Shown piece by piece: positions 30,548 to 41,512 of a DNA stretch of 64,000 nucleotides. Numbering within the stretch: the first letter of the stretch is position 1; each line of letters opens with the position of its first letter. The notes beneath the pieces are model-generated. The model did no database searches, was not told the DNA's origin, and saw only the letters and a list, made by a program, of their open reading frames with translations. A program made the position numbers and the translations under genes. Where the stretch lies: the NCBI GenBank assembly GCA_021777335.1, contig JAJYDT010000004.1, positions 1 through 64,000 on the forward strand. The letters are read 5' to 3'. The DNA comes from Pseudomonadota bacterium (lineage in GTDB: Bacteria > Pseudomonadota > Gammaproteobacteria > Acidiferrobacterales > Acidiferrobacteraceae).

Positions 30548-30563
30548 TGTGTCGTTTGACACA
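30548..30563. repeat. Palindromic site TGTGTC-GTTT-GACACA
   Basis: Perfect 6-bp inverted repeat with a 4-base centre in the divergent region between the GNAT-like gene and sucC. The layout suits a small dimeric regulator, but no owner is known and it may be chance. Confidence 0.4.
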
Positions 30564-30762
30564 GCGGCCTTTCTAAGCCCTGGTCTTTCAGCGATAATGC
30601 GCGCGCCTTGGCGGTGGTTTTTGCCGGAATCCGTCGAGTCAGACGGTCGTGTGTCTCATGTTTCGACAGGGCGTTACGTATATCCCAGGGTGGGCGCCAT
30701 TCATCAGTGGCACTGCCTGGTACACGCGGCAGCGAGCAGGCGGAGGAGCTCCGGACTCATTC

Positions 30763-31920
30763 ATGTGGATACACGAACATCAGGCGAAGGCGTGGTTCGG
30801 ACGCTTCGGGATACCGGTGCCGCGCGGCTTCGTGGCGCATTCTGTCGATGAGGCGCTTTCCGCCACACTTGCGCTCGGTGGTGAATCGTTTGTAGTGAAG
30901 GCGCAGGTCCATGCAGGTGGCCGGGGCAAGGCCGGTGGCGTGCGTGTCGTCCATGGCCGGAAGGCGCTCACCGAGGCGGTCACCGCTCTGCTCGCACACC
31001 GCCTCGTGACCGCACAAACAGGGCCAACGGGTGCGCGGATTGACTGTGTCCTCATCGAAGAGCCATGCGTGGCACGTCAGGAACTCTATCTTGCGTGTAT
31101 CCTCGATCGTCGTCTGGGTACCCTAAGAGTCATGGTCTCCAGCTCCGGGGGTGTCGACATTGAACGCCAAACCCCGGAGATTCTGGGTGCGGCATTTGCT
31201 CCGGATGTCGGGCTCGATCAATTCGAGTGTCGCAAGCTTGCCTATCAGCTGACGCTGCCCGCCCGGGCGCAAGCCCGGATGGCCGAGGTCATGGGGCAGT
31301 TGCAGCGACTCGCGGTATCACAGGACCTCATGCTCGCCGAGATCAACCCGCTCGTGCTGACCGCCGATGACGATCTGGTCGCAGTCGATGCCAAGATCCA
31401 GATCGACGACAATGCGCTGTATCGCCATCCGGATCTCGAGGCCTTGCGCGATCCCGGGCAGGAAGACGCGCGGGAGGCGCGTGCGCGCGCCGCGGGCCTC
31501 AGCTTCGTTGCGCTCGATGGCGACATCGGCTGCATGGTCAATGGCGCGGGGCTCGCCATGGCAACCATGGACCTCATCCGCCTTCACGGCGGCGCGCCAG
31601 CCAATTTTCTGGATGTGGGCGGAAGCGCCACCTCCGAGCGCGTGGCACAGGCGTTTGATCTCATCACCTCGGGCGAGGCGGTGCGCGCTGTGCTCGTGAA
31701 CATATTCGGCGGAATCGTCCGTTGCGATCTGATCGCAGAAGGAATCCTTGGCGCCGTCCGTCAGGGCAACATCGCGTTGCCGGTGGTCGTCCGTCTTGAG
31801 GGGACGCGAGCGGATGAGGGGCGCCAGATCCTGAAGCGCAGCGGGCTCAAGATCATTGCGGTGTCCACGCTCGAGGAAGCCGCGCACCGCGCGGTGGCTG
31901 AGGCCCGATCGGGGAGGTGA
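30763..31920 (+). CDS. sucC: Succinate--CoA ligase (ADP-forming) subunit beta
   Basis: Beta subunit of the TCA enzyme that interconverts succinyl-CoA and succinate with nucleotide phosphorylation. The ATP-grasp domain shows FVVKAQVHAGGRGKAGGVRVV, LAEINPLVL and the glycine-rich ANFLDVGGSATSERV; VNIFGGIVRCDLIAEGI is typical of the ligase domain. Related malate-CoA ligases are similar, so substrate is assigned mainly from the TCA context. I chose ATG 30763 (MWIHEHQAKAWFGRFGIP), which aligns with E. coli SucC; a GGAGGAG lies about 14 bases upstream, further than usual. The longer frame from 30649 is not conserved-looking. 385 residues. Confidence 0.93.
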   Translation: MWIHEHQAKAWFGRFGIPVPRGFVAHSVDEALSATLALGGESFVVKAQVHAGGRGKAGGVRVVHGRKALTEAVTALLAHRLVTAQTGPTGARIDCVLIEEPCVARQELYLACILDRRLGTLRVMVSSSGGVDIERQTPEILGAAFAPDVGLDQFECRKLAYQLTLPARAQARMAEVMGQLQRLAVSQDLMLAEINPLVLTADDDLVAVDAKIQIDDNALYRHPDLEALRDPGQEDAREARARAAGLSFVALDGDIGCMVNGAGLAMATMDLIRLHGGAPANFLDVGGSATSERVAQAFDLITSGEAVRAVLVNIFGGIVRCDLIAEGILGAVRQGNIALPVVVRLEGTRADEGRQILKRSGLKIIAVSTLEEAAHRAVAEARSGR

Positions 31921-31923
31921 GTC

Positions 31924-32808
31924 GTGGGTATTCTCGTCAACCGCGAGACGCGCGTGATCTGCCAGGGCTTCACAGGCCGCCAGGGCACGTTTCATTCCGA
32001 GCAGGCGCTTGCCTACGGGACCCGCCTCGTTGGTGGCGTCACCCCCGGCAAGGGCGGACAGCATCATCTCGGATTACCGGTCTTCGACACGGTCGTGCAC
32101 GCAGTCCGGGAGACTGGCGCGGATGCCACCATGATCTATGTGCCGGCCCCGTATGCCGCAGACGCAATTCTTGAGGCGGCCGATGCGGGTGTGCGCGTGA
32201 TTGTCTGTATCACGGAAGGTATCCCGGTCCTCGACATGATCCGGGTCAAGATGCGGCTTCGCAGTTCGCCATCGATCCTGATCGGCCCCAACTGTCCTGG
32301 GGTAATTACTGCGGGCGCGTGCAAGATCGGCATCATGCCGGGATCAATCCATAAACCAGGTTGTGTCGGCATCGTATCGCGTTCCGGTACGCTTACCTAT
32401 GAGGCAGTGCATCAGACGACAGCGGTAGGCCTTGGCCAGACGACCTGCGTGGGCATCGGGGGAGATCCGGTGCACGGTATCGGGTTCATCGACTGTCTGC
32501 GGTTATTTGCTGACGACCTTGCTACCGAGGCCGTGGTGCTGGTCGGCGAGATCGGTGGTTCTGAAGAAGAGGACGCAGCCGCCATGGCAGGGGACATTGG
32601 CAAACCGGTCATCGCCTACGTTGCTGGGGCCACGGCTCCCAAAGGCAAACGTATGGGACATGCGGGCGCCATCATCAGCGCGGGTGAGGGGCTTGCGGAG
32701 GACAAGTTCCGGGCCTTCGAAGCGGCTGGGGCGCACGTTGTGCGGTCGCCGGCGATGATCGGTGAAACAGTGCGTCGCGCCCTGCGGGGTATGGAGCCAG
32801 AGTCATGA
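31924..32808 (+). CDS. sucD: Succinate--CoA ligase subunit alpha
   Basis: Alpha subunit, 294 residues, binding CoA through an N-terminal Rossmann domain ([18 protein letters not shown]) and carrying the phosphohistidine in [15 protein letters not shown]. The C-terminal part contains [14 protein letters not shown] 31924 starts three bases after the sucC stop. The stop overlaps nadE (ATGA), so sucC, sucD and nadE form a coupled unit. Confidence 0.96.
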   Translation: MGILVNRETRVICQGFTGRQGTFHSEQALAYGTRLVGGVTPGKGGQHHLGLPVFDTVVHAVRETGADATMIYVPAPYAADAILEAADAGVRVIVCITEGIPVLDMIRVKMRLRSSPSILIGPNCPGVITAGACKIGIMPGSIHKPGCVGIVSRSGTLTYEAVHQTTAVGLGQTTCVGIGGDPVHGIGFIDCLRLFADDLATEAVVLVGEIGGSEEEDAAAMAGDIGKPVIAYVAGATAPKGKRMGHAGAIISAGEGLAEDKFRAFEAAGAHVVRSPAMIGETVRRALRGMEPES

Positions 32809-34438
32809 GCGGGCATCTGAGGATCGTCATGGCCCAGATAAATCTCCTGGTCGGAGACGTGGACGGGAACGCGGAGCGGATGCGCGCAGCAGTGGCCGAG
32901 GCACGCGATCGGCTTAAAGGTCACGTCGTCGTGTTCCCGGAGCTCGCGCTGATCGGTTATCCGCCGGAAGACCTGTTGCTGCGCCCGGAGGTCGGGCGAC
33001 GGGTTGCGCGCGCGCTTCAGCACATGGAAAAGGGGGCGCGCGGCATAGATGTCGTTGTCGGTCATCCGCTCGCAGCCGACGGCCGGCTCTATAACGCGGT
33101 TTCATGGCTGCGTGACGGGCGCACGATCGCCGTGTATCGCAAATGCGAATTGCCGAACTACAGCGTATTCGACGAGCAGCGCTATTTTTTGGCCGGGGCC
33201 GACGCGTGCGTTGTTGAAGTCCACGGGGTTCGCCTTGGACTTACGATCTGCGAGGACATTTGGACACCGGGGCCTGTCGCAGCGGCACGGGATGCCGGAG
33301 CGGTGGCGATTGTCAACATCAATGCGTCTCCCTATCACACGGGAAAATGGCGCGAGCGCGAGGAAATCGCGCGCCTGCGTGTGCGCGAAACCGGTTGTAG
33401 TCTCGTTTATGCCAATCTTGTCGGTGGCCAGGATGAACTCGTGTTCGACGGATCCTCGTTCGCGATGGATCGCAAAGGCCGGATCCTGGTGCAGGCCCCC
33501 GCATTCCGGGAAGGGCTCCACGCAGTAGACCTTGATACATCGGGCGAGGTGCAGGTGGGTACGCGCGCATCTTTGCCGGCTACCGATGAGGGGATCTATG
33601 AGGCGCTGGTGCTCGGGGTCCGCGATTACGTGCGCAAGAATGGATTCCAGGGTGTTCTGATCGGTCTTTCGGGAGGCATCGATTCCGCGCTTACGCTCGC
33701 CCTTGCGGTTGACGCACTCGGCGTGGACGCGGTACGCGCAGTCATGATGCCGTCGCCCTATACATCTGAGATCAGTCTTGCGGGCGCGCGCGCCGAGGCG
33801 GTGCGGCTTGGCATCAACTACCGTGTGATTCCGATCCATGGCTTGTTTGACAGTTTCATCACTGTTTTATCGGGCGAGTTCGAGGGCGCCCCGGCCGGGA
33901 TCACCGGAGAGAATCTGCAGGCCCGGATCCGGGGCGTGTTGCTGATGGCGATCTCAAATGAGAGCGGACGGCTGGTGCTTACCACCGGCAACAAGAGCGA
34001 GATGGCGGTCGGTTATGCCACGCTCTACGGCGATATGGCAGGTGGATTCGCCATCATCAAGGATGTTTCGAAGACGCAGGTGTATCAGCTTGCGGAGTAC
34101 GTCAACCGCAGGGCGAGCGAACGTGGCGAGGCCATTGTGATCCCGGGCGAGGTGATCCGTCGGCCGCCGTCGGCGGAGCTTGCTCCCGGGCAAAAAGACA
34201 GTGATTCGCTACCCCCATACGAGGTTCTGGACCCGATCATCGAGGCGCATGTCGAGCGTAATCTATCCATAGAGGAGATGATCACGGCGGGCATGGACGC
34301 CCCGACCGTGGAGCGTGTGGTTGGCATGATACGGCGTAATGAGTACAAGCGCCGGCAGGCGCCTCCCGGGGTGCGCATCACGCGCCGCGCCTTCGGACGC
34401 GACTGGCGTTACCCCATTACCAGCGGCTACTCCTCACG

Positions 34439-34442
<4 letters not shown>
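32805..34442 (+). CDS. nadE: NAD+ synthase, glutamine-hydrolysing
   Basis: A 545-residue two-domain enzyme making NAD from deamido-NAD. The N-terminal nitrilase-like amidase (1-260) has the Glu in [16 protein letters not shown], a Lys in [11 protein letters not shown] and the catalytic Cys in [11 protein letters not shown]. The C-terminal synthetase has the PP-loop [19 protein letters not shown] and [22 protein letters not shown]. This is the glutamine-dependent class. It overlaps both sucD upstream and the broken gene downstream by four bases. Confidence 0.95.
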
Positions 34443-35899
<1,457 letters not shown>

Positions 35900-35946
35900 G
35901 GAGCGCGAAGCTTAGCGCGATTTTCCAGGGACGGAAAGGGGCATCT

Positions 35947-36909
35947 GTGAGCCAGGACGAGGATCCACGCCGCATCGCGATCAAGATTCCCGGGGAGATG
36001 GTGGGGGAGCGTCTCGATCGCTCGCTTGCGGTATTGCTCCCTGAATTTTCGCGCAACCAGATCCAGGCATGGATCAGGGAGGGCTGGGCCCGCCTTGACG
36101 GAGTGGCTGTGCCGCAGCGCTACCGGGTCGCGGGCGGCGAACGGGTCGAGATCGATATCCCCGCTCTGCCGGTCCGGGACTGGGCGCCTGAGGACATTGC
36201 GCTTGTCATTGTTCACGAAGACGAACACGTGCTCGTGATCGACAAGCCGGCGGGCCTTGTCGTGCACCCGGGGGCCGGAAACCCGCACGGTACGCTGCTC
36301 AATGCGCTGCTGAATCATTGCCCGGATCTTGCCCGCCTGCCGCGAGCCGGCATCGTCCACCGCCTGGACAAAGACACCTCGGGTCTGCTTGTTGTGGCCA
36401 AGCGCGAACCGGTTCGTCTGGATCTCATCCGGCAGCTCCGCGAGCGGCGTGTATCGCGCGTCTACCGCGCGATCGTCCATGGAAGTCTCGTCGCAGGCGG
36501 GCATGTGGATGCGCCCATCGGCCGCCATCCGCGCGACCGCCTTCGCATGGCGGTTGTCCCGAGCGGACGGCCGGCCGTGACTCACTATCGTGTCCGGTCG
36601 CGCTATGCCTCACACACGGAACTTGAGGTTCGGCTCGAGACCGGGCGAACGCACCAGATCCGGGTGCACATGGCTCACCTGAGGCATCCGATCGTCGGAG
36701 ACCCCGTATATGCCGGACGCGCGTTTGCCGTTCCTGGGGCGCCCGAACTAACCTTGCGTATACGCGCGTTCCCGCGCCAGGCACTGCATGCGGAACTGCT
36801 TTCGTTTGAACACCCGGTTGCAGGGCAGGTCACTTACCGTGCCCTGCTGCCTGCTGATCTTGCATCGCTGATCGAGGATCTTGCACGTAATGCCCGCGCC
36901 CATGGCTGA
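35947..36909 (+). CDS. rluD: 23S rRNA pseudouridine synthase RluD
   Basis: Makes pseudouridines 1911, 1915 and 1917 in helix 69 of 23S rRNA. It has an N-terminal S4 domain (ERLDRSLAVLLPEFSRNQIQAWI), the catalytic motif GIVHRLDKDTSGLLVVAK and the C-terminal LETGRTHQIRVHMAHL. 320 residues, E. coli 326. GTG 35947 is chosen: AAGGGG lies six bases upstream and the next 68 upstream codons are antisense to bamD. It overlaps pgeF by about 20 bases. Confidence 0.95.
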   Translation: MSQDEDPRRIAIKIPGEMVGERLDRSLAVLLPEFSRNQIQAWIREGWARLDGVAVPQRYRVAGGERVEIDIPALPVRDWAPEDIALVIVHEDEHVLVIDKPAGLVVHPGAGNPHGTLLNALLNHCPDLARLPRAGIVHRLDKDTSGLLVVAKREPVRLDLIRQLRERRVSRVYRAIVHGSLVAGGHVDAPIGRHPRDRLRMAVVPSGRPAVTHYRVRSRYASHTELEVRLETGRTHQIRVHMAHLRHPIVGDPVYAGRAFAVPGAPELTLRIRAFPRQALHAELLSFEHPVAGQVTYRALLPADLASLIEDLARNARAHG

Positions 36910-37639
36910 GTGGATGGCCGCGGACTGGCCGGCGCCCGTGTCAGTGCGCGCCGGCACGACGACGCGTCAGGGTGGCACGAGCACAGGCGCATTTTCCTCG
37001 CTTAACCTTGCCACGCATGTCGGCGACCGCATTGGAGATGTCTCTGAAAACCGCGCCCGGGTGTATTCCCTGCTGGAGCTTCCGTCAGAGCCTTTATGGC
37101 TCAACCAGGTGCATGGGACACACGTCGCGCGAGCCGAACACTTTGCCCCGGCTAGGGAAGCTGATGCCATCATTGCGACGCAAAGCGGAACGGTGTGCGC
37201 CATACTGACCGCCGACTGCCTGCCAGTACTTTTCTGCGACGACGGTGGCAGCCGGATTGCGGCGGCTCATGCGGGATGGCGCGGTCTTGCCGCCGGCATT
37301 CTGGAACACACCGTCTCGGCCCTGGGTTGCGCACCGGCATCATTGCTTGTCTGGCTCGGGCCTGCGATCGGGCCGGAGGCCTACGAGGTGGGTCCTGAGG
37401 TGCGCGCGCGCTTTATCGAGGTCGATCCCTCAGCCGTCAGGGCATTTCGCCCGACAGACGGTGGCCGATACTTCGCCGATCTCTATGCGCTTGCCCGCGG
37501 ACGTCTTCTGCGGCTAGGCGTGGAACGTGTCTACGGAGGATCGGTCTGTACCTTCAGCGATCCGGCACGGTTTTTTTCCTACCGGAGAGACGGGGCCTGC
37601 GGGCGGATGGCCTCGCTCGTCTGGCGGGTCCCGGACTGA
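36890..37639 (+). CDS. pgeF: Peptidoglycan editing factor PgeF (YfiH, laccase-domain)
   Basis: A 249-residue DUF152/YfiH protein. The metal-binding residues appear in QVHGTHV, ILTADCLPVLF (Cys) and AAHAGWRGLAAGI (His). Members hydrolyse L-Ala-D-Ser-type mis-incorporated cell-wall precursors in E. coli and show purine nucleoside activity in other bacteria. Starts at ATG 36890 or 36902 are equally possible; a GAGG about 12 bases before 36890 slightly favours it. The rluD-pgeF pair is widely conserved; here clpB, which follows in E. coli, is 10 kb away. Confidence 0.92.
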   Translation: MPAPMAEWMAADWPAPVSVRAGTTTRQGGTSTGAFSSLNLATHVGDRIGDVSENRARVYSLLELPSEPLWLNQVHGTHVARAEHFAPAREADAIIATQSGTVCAILTADCLPVLFCDDGGSRIAAAHAGWRGLAAGILEHTVSALGCAPASLLVWLGPAIGPEAYEVGPEVRARFIEVDPSAVRAFRPTDGGRYFADLYALARGRLLRLGVERVYGGSVCTFSDPARFFSYRRDGACGRMASLVWRVPD

Positions 37640-37651
37640 CCTGGTCAGGCG

Positions 37652-38479
37652 TCAGCGGAACCTGACGGAAAGGTCAAGGGCGATCACGTTCTTTGTGATA
37701 TCGCCGATCGATATAAACGAGACGCCGGTCTTTGCGACCGCGCGCACGTTCTCCAGGGTTACGCCACCCGAGACCTCGATCGGGCAGCGTCCCGCGATCA
37801 CGCGCACCGCTGCCCTGATCTCCTCGATCGCGAAATTATCGAGCAGGATGCGGTCGACGCCCGAGGCCAGCACCTCGTCGAGCTGGGACAGGTGTTCCAC
37901 CTCAACCTCGAGCAGGAGCCCGGGGTGCACCGCGCGTGCGGTTGCGGCAGCGGCACGGATCGATCCGGCGGCCGCGATGTGGTTCTCCTTAAGGAGCATC
38001 GCGTCGAATAGCCCCATCCGGTGATTGACCCCCCCGCCGCAGGTGACCGCGTACTTCTGTGCCAGCCGCCACCCGGGGATTGTCTTGCGGGTATCGAGGA
38101 TCCTTGCGCCCGTATCCCGTACCTGGTCCACGTATCGGCGCGTGCGCGTGGCGGTACCGGAAAGGGTCTGCAGGAAATTGAGCGCGACACGCTCGCCTGT
38201 CAGGAGCGCATGCGCTGGCCCCTCTAGCACGCACAGTTCATGGCCCGCATGCACGGTATCCCCGTCTTGGTGTCGCCACTTGAGCGAGACCTGTGCGTCG
38301 AGTACCCGGAACACCTCTTCGACCCACTGCGTCCCGCACAGTACCGCATCTTCACGGGTGATCAGAACGGCATTGACATGAAGGTCTTTCGGAATGATGT
38401 TCGCGCTCACGTCGCCCGCGCCGATGTCCTCGGCGAGGGCGCTGACCACCATATCTTTGATCACGCGCGGGTCGACCAT
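37652..38479 (-). CDS. nadC: Nicotinate-nucleotide pyrophosphorylase (carboxylating)
   Basis: Converts quinolinate and PRPP to nicotinate mononucleotide, 275 residues. Seen are LNFLQTLSGTATRTRRYVD, ILDTRKTIPGWRLAQKYAV with the quinolinate-binding lysine and arginines, GGGVNHRMGLFDAMLLKENH and the C-terminal VSGGVTLENVRAVAKTGVSFISIG. It starts nine bases after the egtB stop, so it is probably read from the egtC-egtB transcript. Together with nadE this window has two NAD genes. Confidence 0.96.
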   Translation of the reverse strand: MVDPRVIKDMVVSALAEDIGAGDVSANIIPKDLHVNAVLITREDAVLCGTQWVEEVFRVLDAQVSLKWRHQDGDTVHAGHELCVLEGPAHALLTGERVALNFLQTLSGTATRTRRYVDQVRDTGARILDTRKTIPGWRLAQKYAVTCGGGVNHRMGLFDAMLLKENHIAAAGSIRAAAATARAVHPGLLLEVEVEHLSQLDEVLASGVDRILLDNFAIEEIRAAVRVIAGRCPIEVSGGVTLENVRAVAKTGVSFISIGDITKNVIALDLSVRFR

Positions 38480-38488
38480 GGGCGATGT

Positions 38489-39625
38489 TCAGTCCTGCAC
38501 CAGGCGCACGCCGGCAAAGACGTGCCGCTTGTCTGCGGTATAGAAGTTGCGAAACGACGGGCGCCGCAGACAGGCGTCCGTGTGCACGCTGCCACCGCGG
38601 AGTACATAGTGACGGCCGTCAAGCCAGGGAAGCGAGTACCGTTCGTAGGGAAACGGCTGGAAACCGGGATAGGCGTATAAGGTGTTGGCGCACCACTCCC
38701 AGACTTTCCCGGTCTCCTCCAACAGGCCAAGCCGCGCGGCGCGCTCCCACTCGTGCTCGTGCGGGAGTCGGCAGCCGGCATAGCGCGCGAATGCCGTTGC
38801 CTCATAGCGAGAAAGGCCAGATACCGGCAGATCCTCAGCAAGCGGAGCGGGGCCTCCGATCTCGACCGTATAGAACGCGCCATTCCCGGTCCGGCGCCAA
38901 TGGAGCGGTGTCTGAACGTTCTTCTTCAGACGCCACGCCCATCCCTCCGGATCCCAGTAAGCAGGTGTGTCATAGCCCCCTGCATGAATGAACCTGAGGT
39001 ACTCTGCATTAGTCGCGGGACGCGCCGAGACAAGGAACGCTGTGAGGGCTGGTACGTGTGGTGGGCACTCGTTGTCGAAGGCGTTCGCGTCGGCCGAGCC
39101 GACATTGAGCCGGGAGCCTGGCACGCGGATCGTCGGCAGGCACGGCGCGCGCGCGCGTGCCCGGGACGACACTTCACGGGGTGTATGTTCCCGGAGCGCG
39201 CGTTGATGCCGGACCTGTTGCATGATCTCGACATGCTGCCAGTGGTGCTGGTTTAGAAAGTGCCACAGGTAGTCATCACGCAGCAATTCGTGATCGTGCA
39301 CCGACAGCGAATGCGCGCGTCGCTGGACGTCTGTCTGCAACTGGTCGCAGAAGGAAAAAAGCCGGCCGGGCGACGGCAACTGCGCGCCCCGGTCGTTTCT
39401 CGGACTTGTTTCAGGGAAGTAGAGGCGCTTCACATCGTCAGGCAGCGGAGACCTTCCGACGACCTCGCACACCCAGTAGGCTTCCACCACTGCCGTGTGG
39501 CCGATGTGCCACCCCATAGGACTTAGGTCCGGATGATATTGTGTGGTCAGTTGTTCATTATCCCAGCCCGTCACGAGATCCCGCACGTGTCGGTTGACGC
39601 GCCGTAATTGAGCCAGAGGTGTCAT
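38489..39625 (-). CDS. egtB: Ergothioneine biosynthesis protein EgtB-like (hercynine oxygenase)
   Basis: A 378-residue non-haem iron sulfoxide synthase of the EgtB type. The N-terminal DinB-like domain carries the iron ligands: a His in MGWHIGHTAVVE and the HX3HXE motif in HHWQHVEIM. The C-terminal formylglycine-generating-enzyme-like domain follows (LPHEHEWERAARLG, VWEWCANTLYAYPGF, VLRGGSVHTDACLRRPSFRNFY, HVFAGVRLV). It joins hercynine to a cysteine-derived thiol. It is shorter than many EgtBs (about 430). The selenium counterpart SenA has the same fold, but egtC and egtD next door favour ergothioneine. egtC is 37 bases upstream, nadC nine bases downstream. Confidence 0.85.
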   Translation of the reverse strand: MTPLAQLRRVNRHVRDLVTGWDNEQLTTQYHPDLSPMGWHIGHTAVVEAYWVCEVVGRSPLPDDVKRLYFPETSPRNDRGAQLPSPGRLFSFCDQLQTDVQRRAHSLSVHDHELLRDDYLWHFLNQHHWQHVEIMQQVRHQRALREHTPREVSSRARARAPCLPTIRVPGSRLNVGSADANAFDNECPPHVPALTAFLVSARPATNAEYLRFIHAGGYDTPAYWDPEGWAWRLKKNVQTPLHWRRTGNGAFYTVEIGGPAPLAEDLPVSGLSRYEATAFARYAGCRLPHEHEWERAARLGLLEETGKVWEWCANTLYAYPGFQPFPYERYSLPWLDGRHYVLRGGSVHTDACLRRPSFRNFYTADKRHVFAGVRLVQD

Positions 39626-39662
39626 TGAGCCAGAGACACCAGTGAGGTTAGAATGAGCAAAC

Positions 39663-40436
39663 TCACAACGCGATCACCTCCGGTTTCCGTTCCGGTTTGA
39701 GGATCAGGAGACTGTGTTCCGGGGCCGGGCGCCAGCCGGACGATGGGGTGAGCGGCTCGGAACAAATCAAAACGCCGCCGGGAAAGGCGTCGTCATTGTC
39801 CGTGAAATAGAGCGTGGGGGCGGGGGCGCCGGTCGCATGGCGCATCGCATAAAGTGTCGCCCCGTCAGTCACGATCACATTCAGCAGCGCTGCGCCGTCT
39901 CCGTATTTTCCGATGGTGCGCGCAAGCTCACGCAGCGCTTCCGCAAGCGTGCACTGATCACGCCGCGTAATCTGACACAGCAGGGCAAACAGATACTCGG
40001 AGTCGGTTGTGCCGTCAATGGACGCTTCGATATCCTCGTCCAGCATTCGACGTATCCGGCCACGGACGATCCGCAAAAAGTGCTCGATATGTCCATTGTG
40101 CAGAAACAGCAGTGATTCGCGGATAAACGGCTGCGTATTGGCGTGGTGCGCAGGGAACCCCGGGGTGGCGCTGCGCACGATGCCGAGCCAGAGATTTGAC
40201 CGCAGCGACCGTCCGAGCGAGACAAGGTTGACATCGGTCCAGATCGGCATCGGATAAGTCAGCCGTGCCGGCGCTCCGTCACAGGCGTTCCACCCGAGCC
40301 CGTAGCCGTCCGCGTTCAGGCGCCCCGTGGTCATCTCCCGGGGACGCCACGATTGCTCAACGAGGCTGTGCGGTGGTTCCACCAGGAAGCGGCTCAAGGC
40401 AAGTTCGGGTCCGAGATAGGAGGCGAGCCGGCACAT
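39663..40436 (-). CDS. egtC: EgtC-like class II glutamine amidotransferase
   Basis: A 257-residue Ntn-hydrolase. ATG 40436 gives MCRLASYLG, exposing the catalytic Cys2 after Met removal; the open frame begins six codons earlier but would bury it. Class II amidotransferase features are DGYGLGWN, the HNGHI oxyanion segment and TDSEYLFALL. In mycobacteria EgtC removes the glutamyl group from the gamma-glutamyl-hercynylcysteine sulfoxide made by EgtB. Its neighbours egtB and egtD support that role. Divergent from egtD with a palindrome between. Confidence 0.85.
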   Translation of the reverse strand: MCRLASYLGPELALSRFLVEPPHSLVEQSWRPREMTTGRLNADGYGLGWNACDGAPARLTYPMPIWTDVNLVSLGRSLRSNLWLGIVRSATPGFPAHHANTQPFIRESLLFLHNGHIEHFLRIVRGRIRRMLDEDIEASIDGTTDSEYLFALLCQITRRDQCTLAEALRELARTIGKYGDGAALLNVIVTDGATLYAMRHATGAPAPTLYFTDNDDAFPGGVLICSEPLTPSSGWRPAPEHSLLILKPERKPEVIAL

Positions 40437-40456
40437 GGATGCATCATAACCCAAGA

Positions 40457-40472
40457 GGGGTCTCTTGACCCC
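40457..40472. repeat. Palindromic site GGGGTC-TCTT-GACCCC between egtC and egtD
   Basis: Perfect 6-bp inverted repeat with a 4-base centre in the 62-base divergent region. It is placed 27 bases before egtD and 21 bases before egtC and could serve as an operator for both directions. No regulator is identified. Confidence 0.5.
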
Positions 40473-40498
40473 GTCCCAATCACCACTCGGAGGATGCT

Positions 40499-41512
40499 AT
40501 GATGAAACAGGCCAGAACCATGGGTAATGCGGCGAAGAGGATCGTGTTGCACCCGCTGCAGGCCGACCGGCCGGGAAGGAGCATGGCCGAAGAAGTCGTG
40601 CGCGGCCTGTCGGCGAGCCCGAAGCATCTGCCCTGCAAATACTTCTATGACCACACGGGATCCCTGCTCTTCGAGCAGATCTGCGGGACCGACGAATACT
40701 ATCCCTGGCGTACCGAGGACGCCTTGCTCGCTGAGATTGCCCCGGCACTGATCGATCGCGCCGCGCCGCGGACGATCATCGAGCTTGGAAGCGGATCGTC
40801 GCGCAAAACCCGGCGGCTGCTCGATGCCTGTGAAACTGCCGGTCGTTACCCCGATTACATGCCGCTCGACGTGTGCCCGAATATGCTCGCCGCATCGGCC
40901 GAGGATCTGACGGAGGAGTATCCCTGGCTCCGTGTTACCGCGCTTGCAGGCGACTATACGCTTGGTTTCAGCCAGCTTTCTTCGCATAGATCCCCCGCGC
41001 TATTTATCTTTCTTGGCAGCACCATTGGAAACTTTCCAGACCACGAGCTCGGCGTGTTCCTGTCTGGCCTGCGTGCCGTGATGCATCCCGGGGATTTCCT
41101 GCTGCTCGGCGCGGATCTTGAGAAGGACGAGCGCGTGCTGCAGGCGGCCTATAACGACGCTGCCGGTCTCACGGAAGCCTTCAACATCAATATCCTCAAT
41201 GTCATCAACCGGGAGCTCGACGGCGACTTCAGTACCGATGGTTTCGGGCACGATGCCAAATACAATCGTGCGCAGTCGCGGGTCGAGATGCGCATCGTGT
41301 CGAAATGGGCGCAGTCCGCACGGCTTGGGCGCTGCGACGCCACATTTTTGTTTTCCGCCGGCGAGCCGGTGCTGACCGAGATCAGCCGTAAATTCAGTCC
41401 CGGCCGGCTTCGCGATCTGCTGTCTGCTGCCCAGTTTTCGGTAGATACCCTGCACACGGCGCCTGGTCCGTCGTTTGCGCTGCTGCTTGCGACGCCCCGG
41501 CCGTCAGACTGA
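40499..41512 (+). CDS. egtD: L-histidine N-alpha-methyltransferase EgtD
   Basis: A 337-residue SAM-dependent methyltransferase that converts histidine to hercynine, the first committed step of ergothioneine synthesis. The family N-terminus LPCKYFYDHTGSLLFEQICGTDEYYPWRTE, the SAM site IIELGSGSSRKTRRLL, FLGSTIGNF and ADLEKDERVLQAAYND are present. SD GGAGGATGCT precedes ATG 40499. Divergent from egtC-egtB. No EgtE-type PLP lyase or dedicated EgtA ligase is in this window. Confidence 0.9.
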   Translation: MMKQARTMGNAAKRIVLHPLQADRPGRSMAEEVVRGLSASPKHLPCKYFYDHTGSLLFEQICGTDEYYPWRTEDALLAEIAPALIDRAAPRTIIELGSGSSRKTRRLLDACETAGRYPDYMPLDVCPNMLAASAEDLTEEYPWLRVTALAGDYTLGFSQLSSHRSPALFIFLGSTIGNFPDHELGVFLSGLRAVMHPGDFLLLGADLEKDERVLQAAYNDAAGLTEAFNINILNVINRELDGDFSTDGFGHDAKYNRAQSRVEMRIVSKWAQSARLGRCDATFLFSAGEPVLTEISRKFSPGRLRDLLSAAQFSVDTLHTAPGPSFALLLATPRPSD

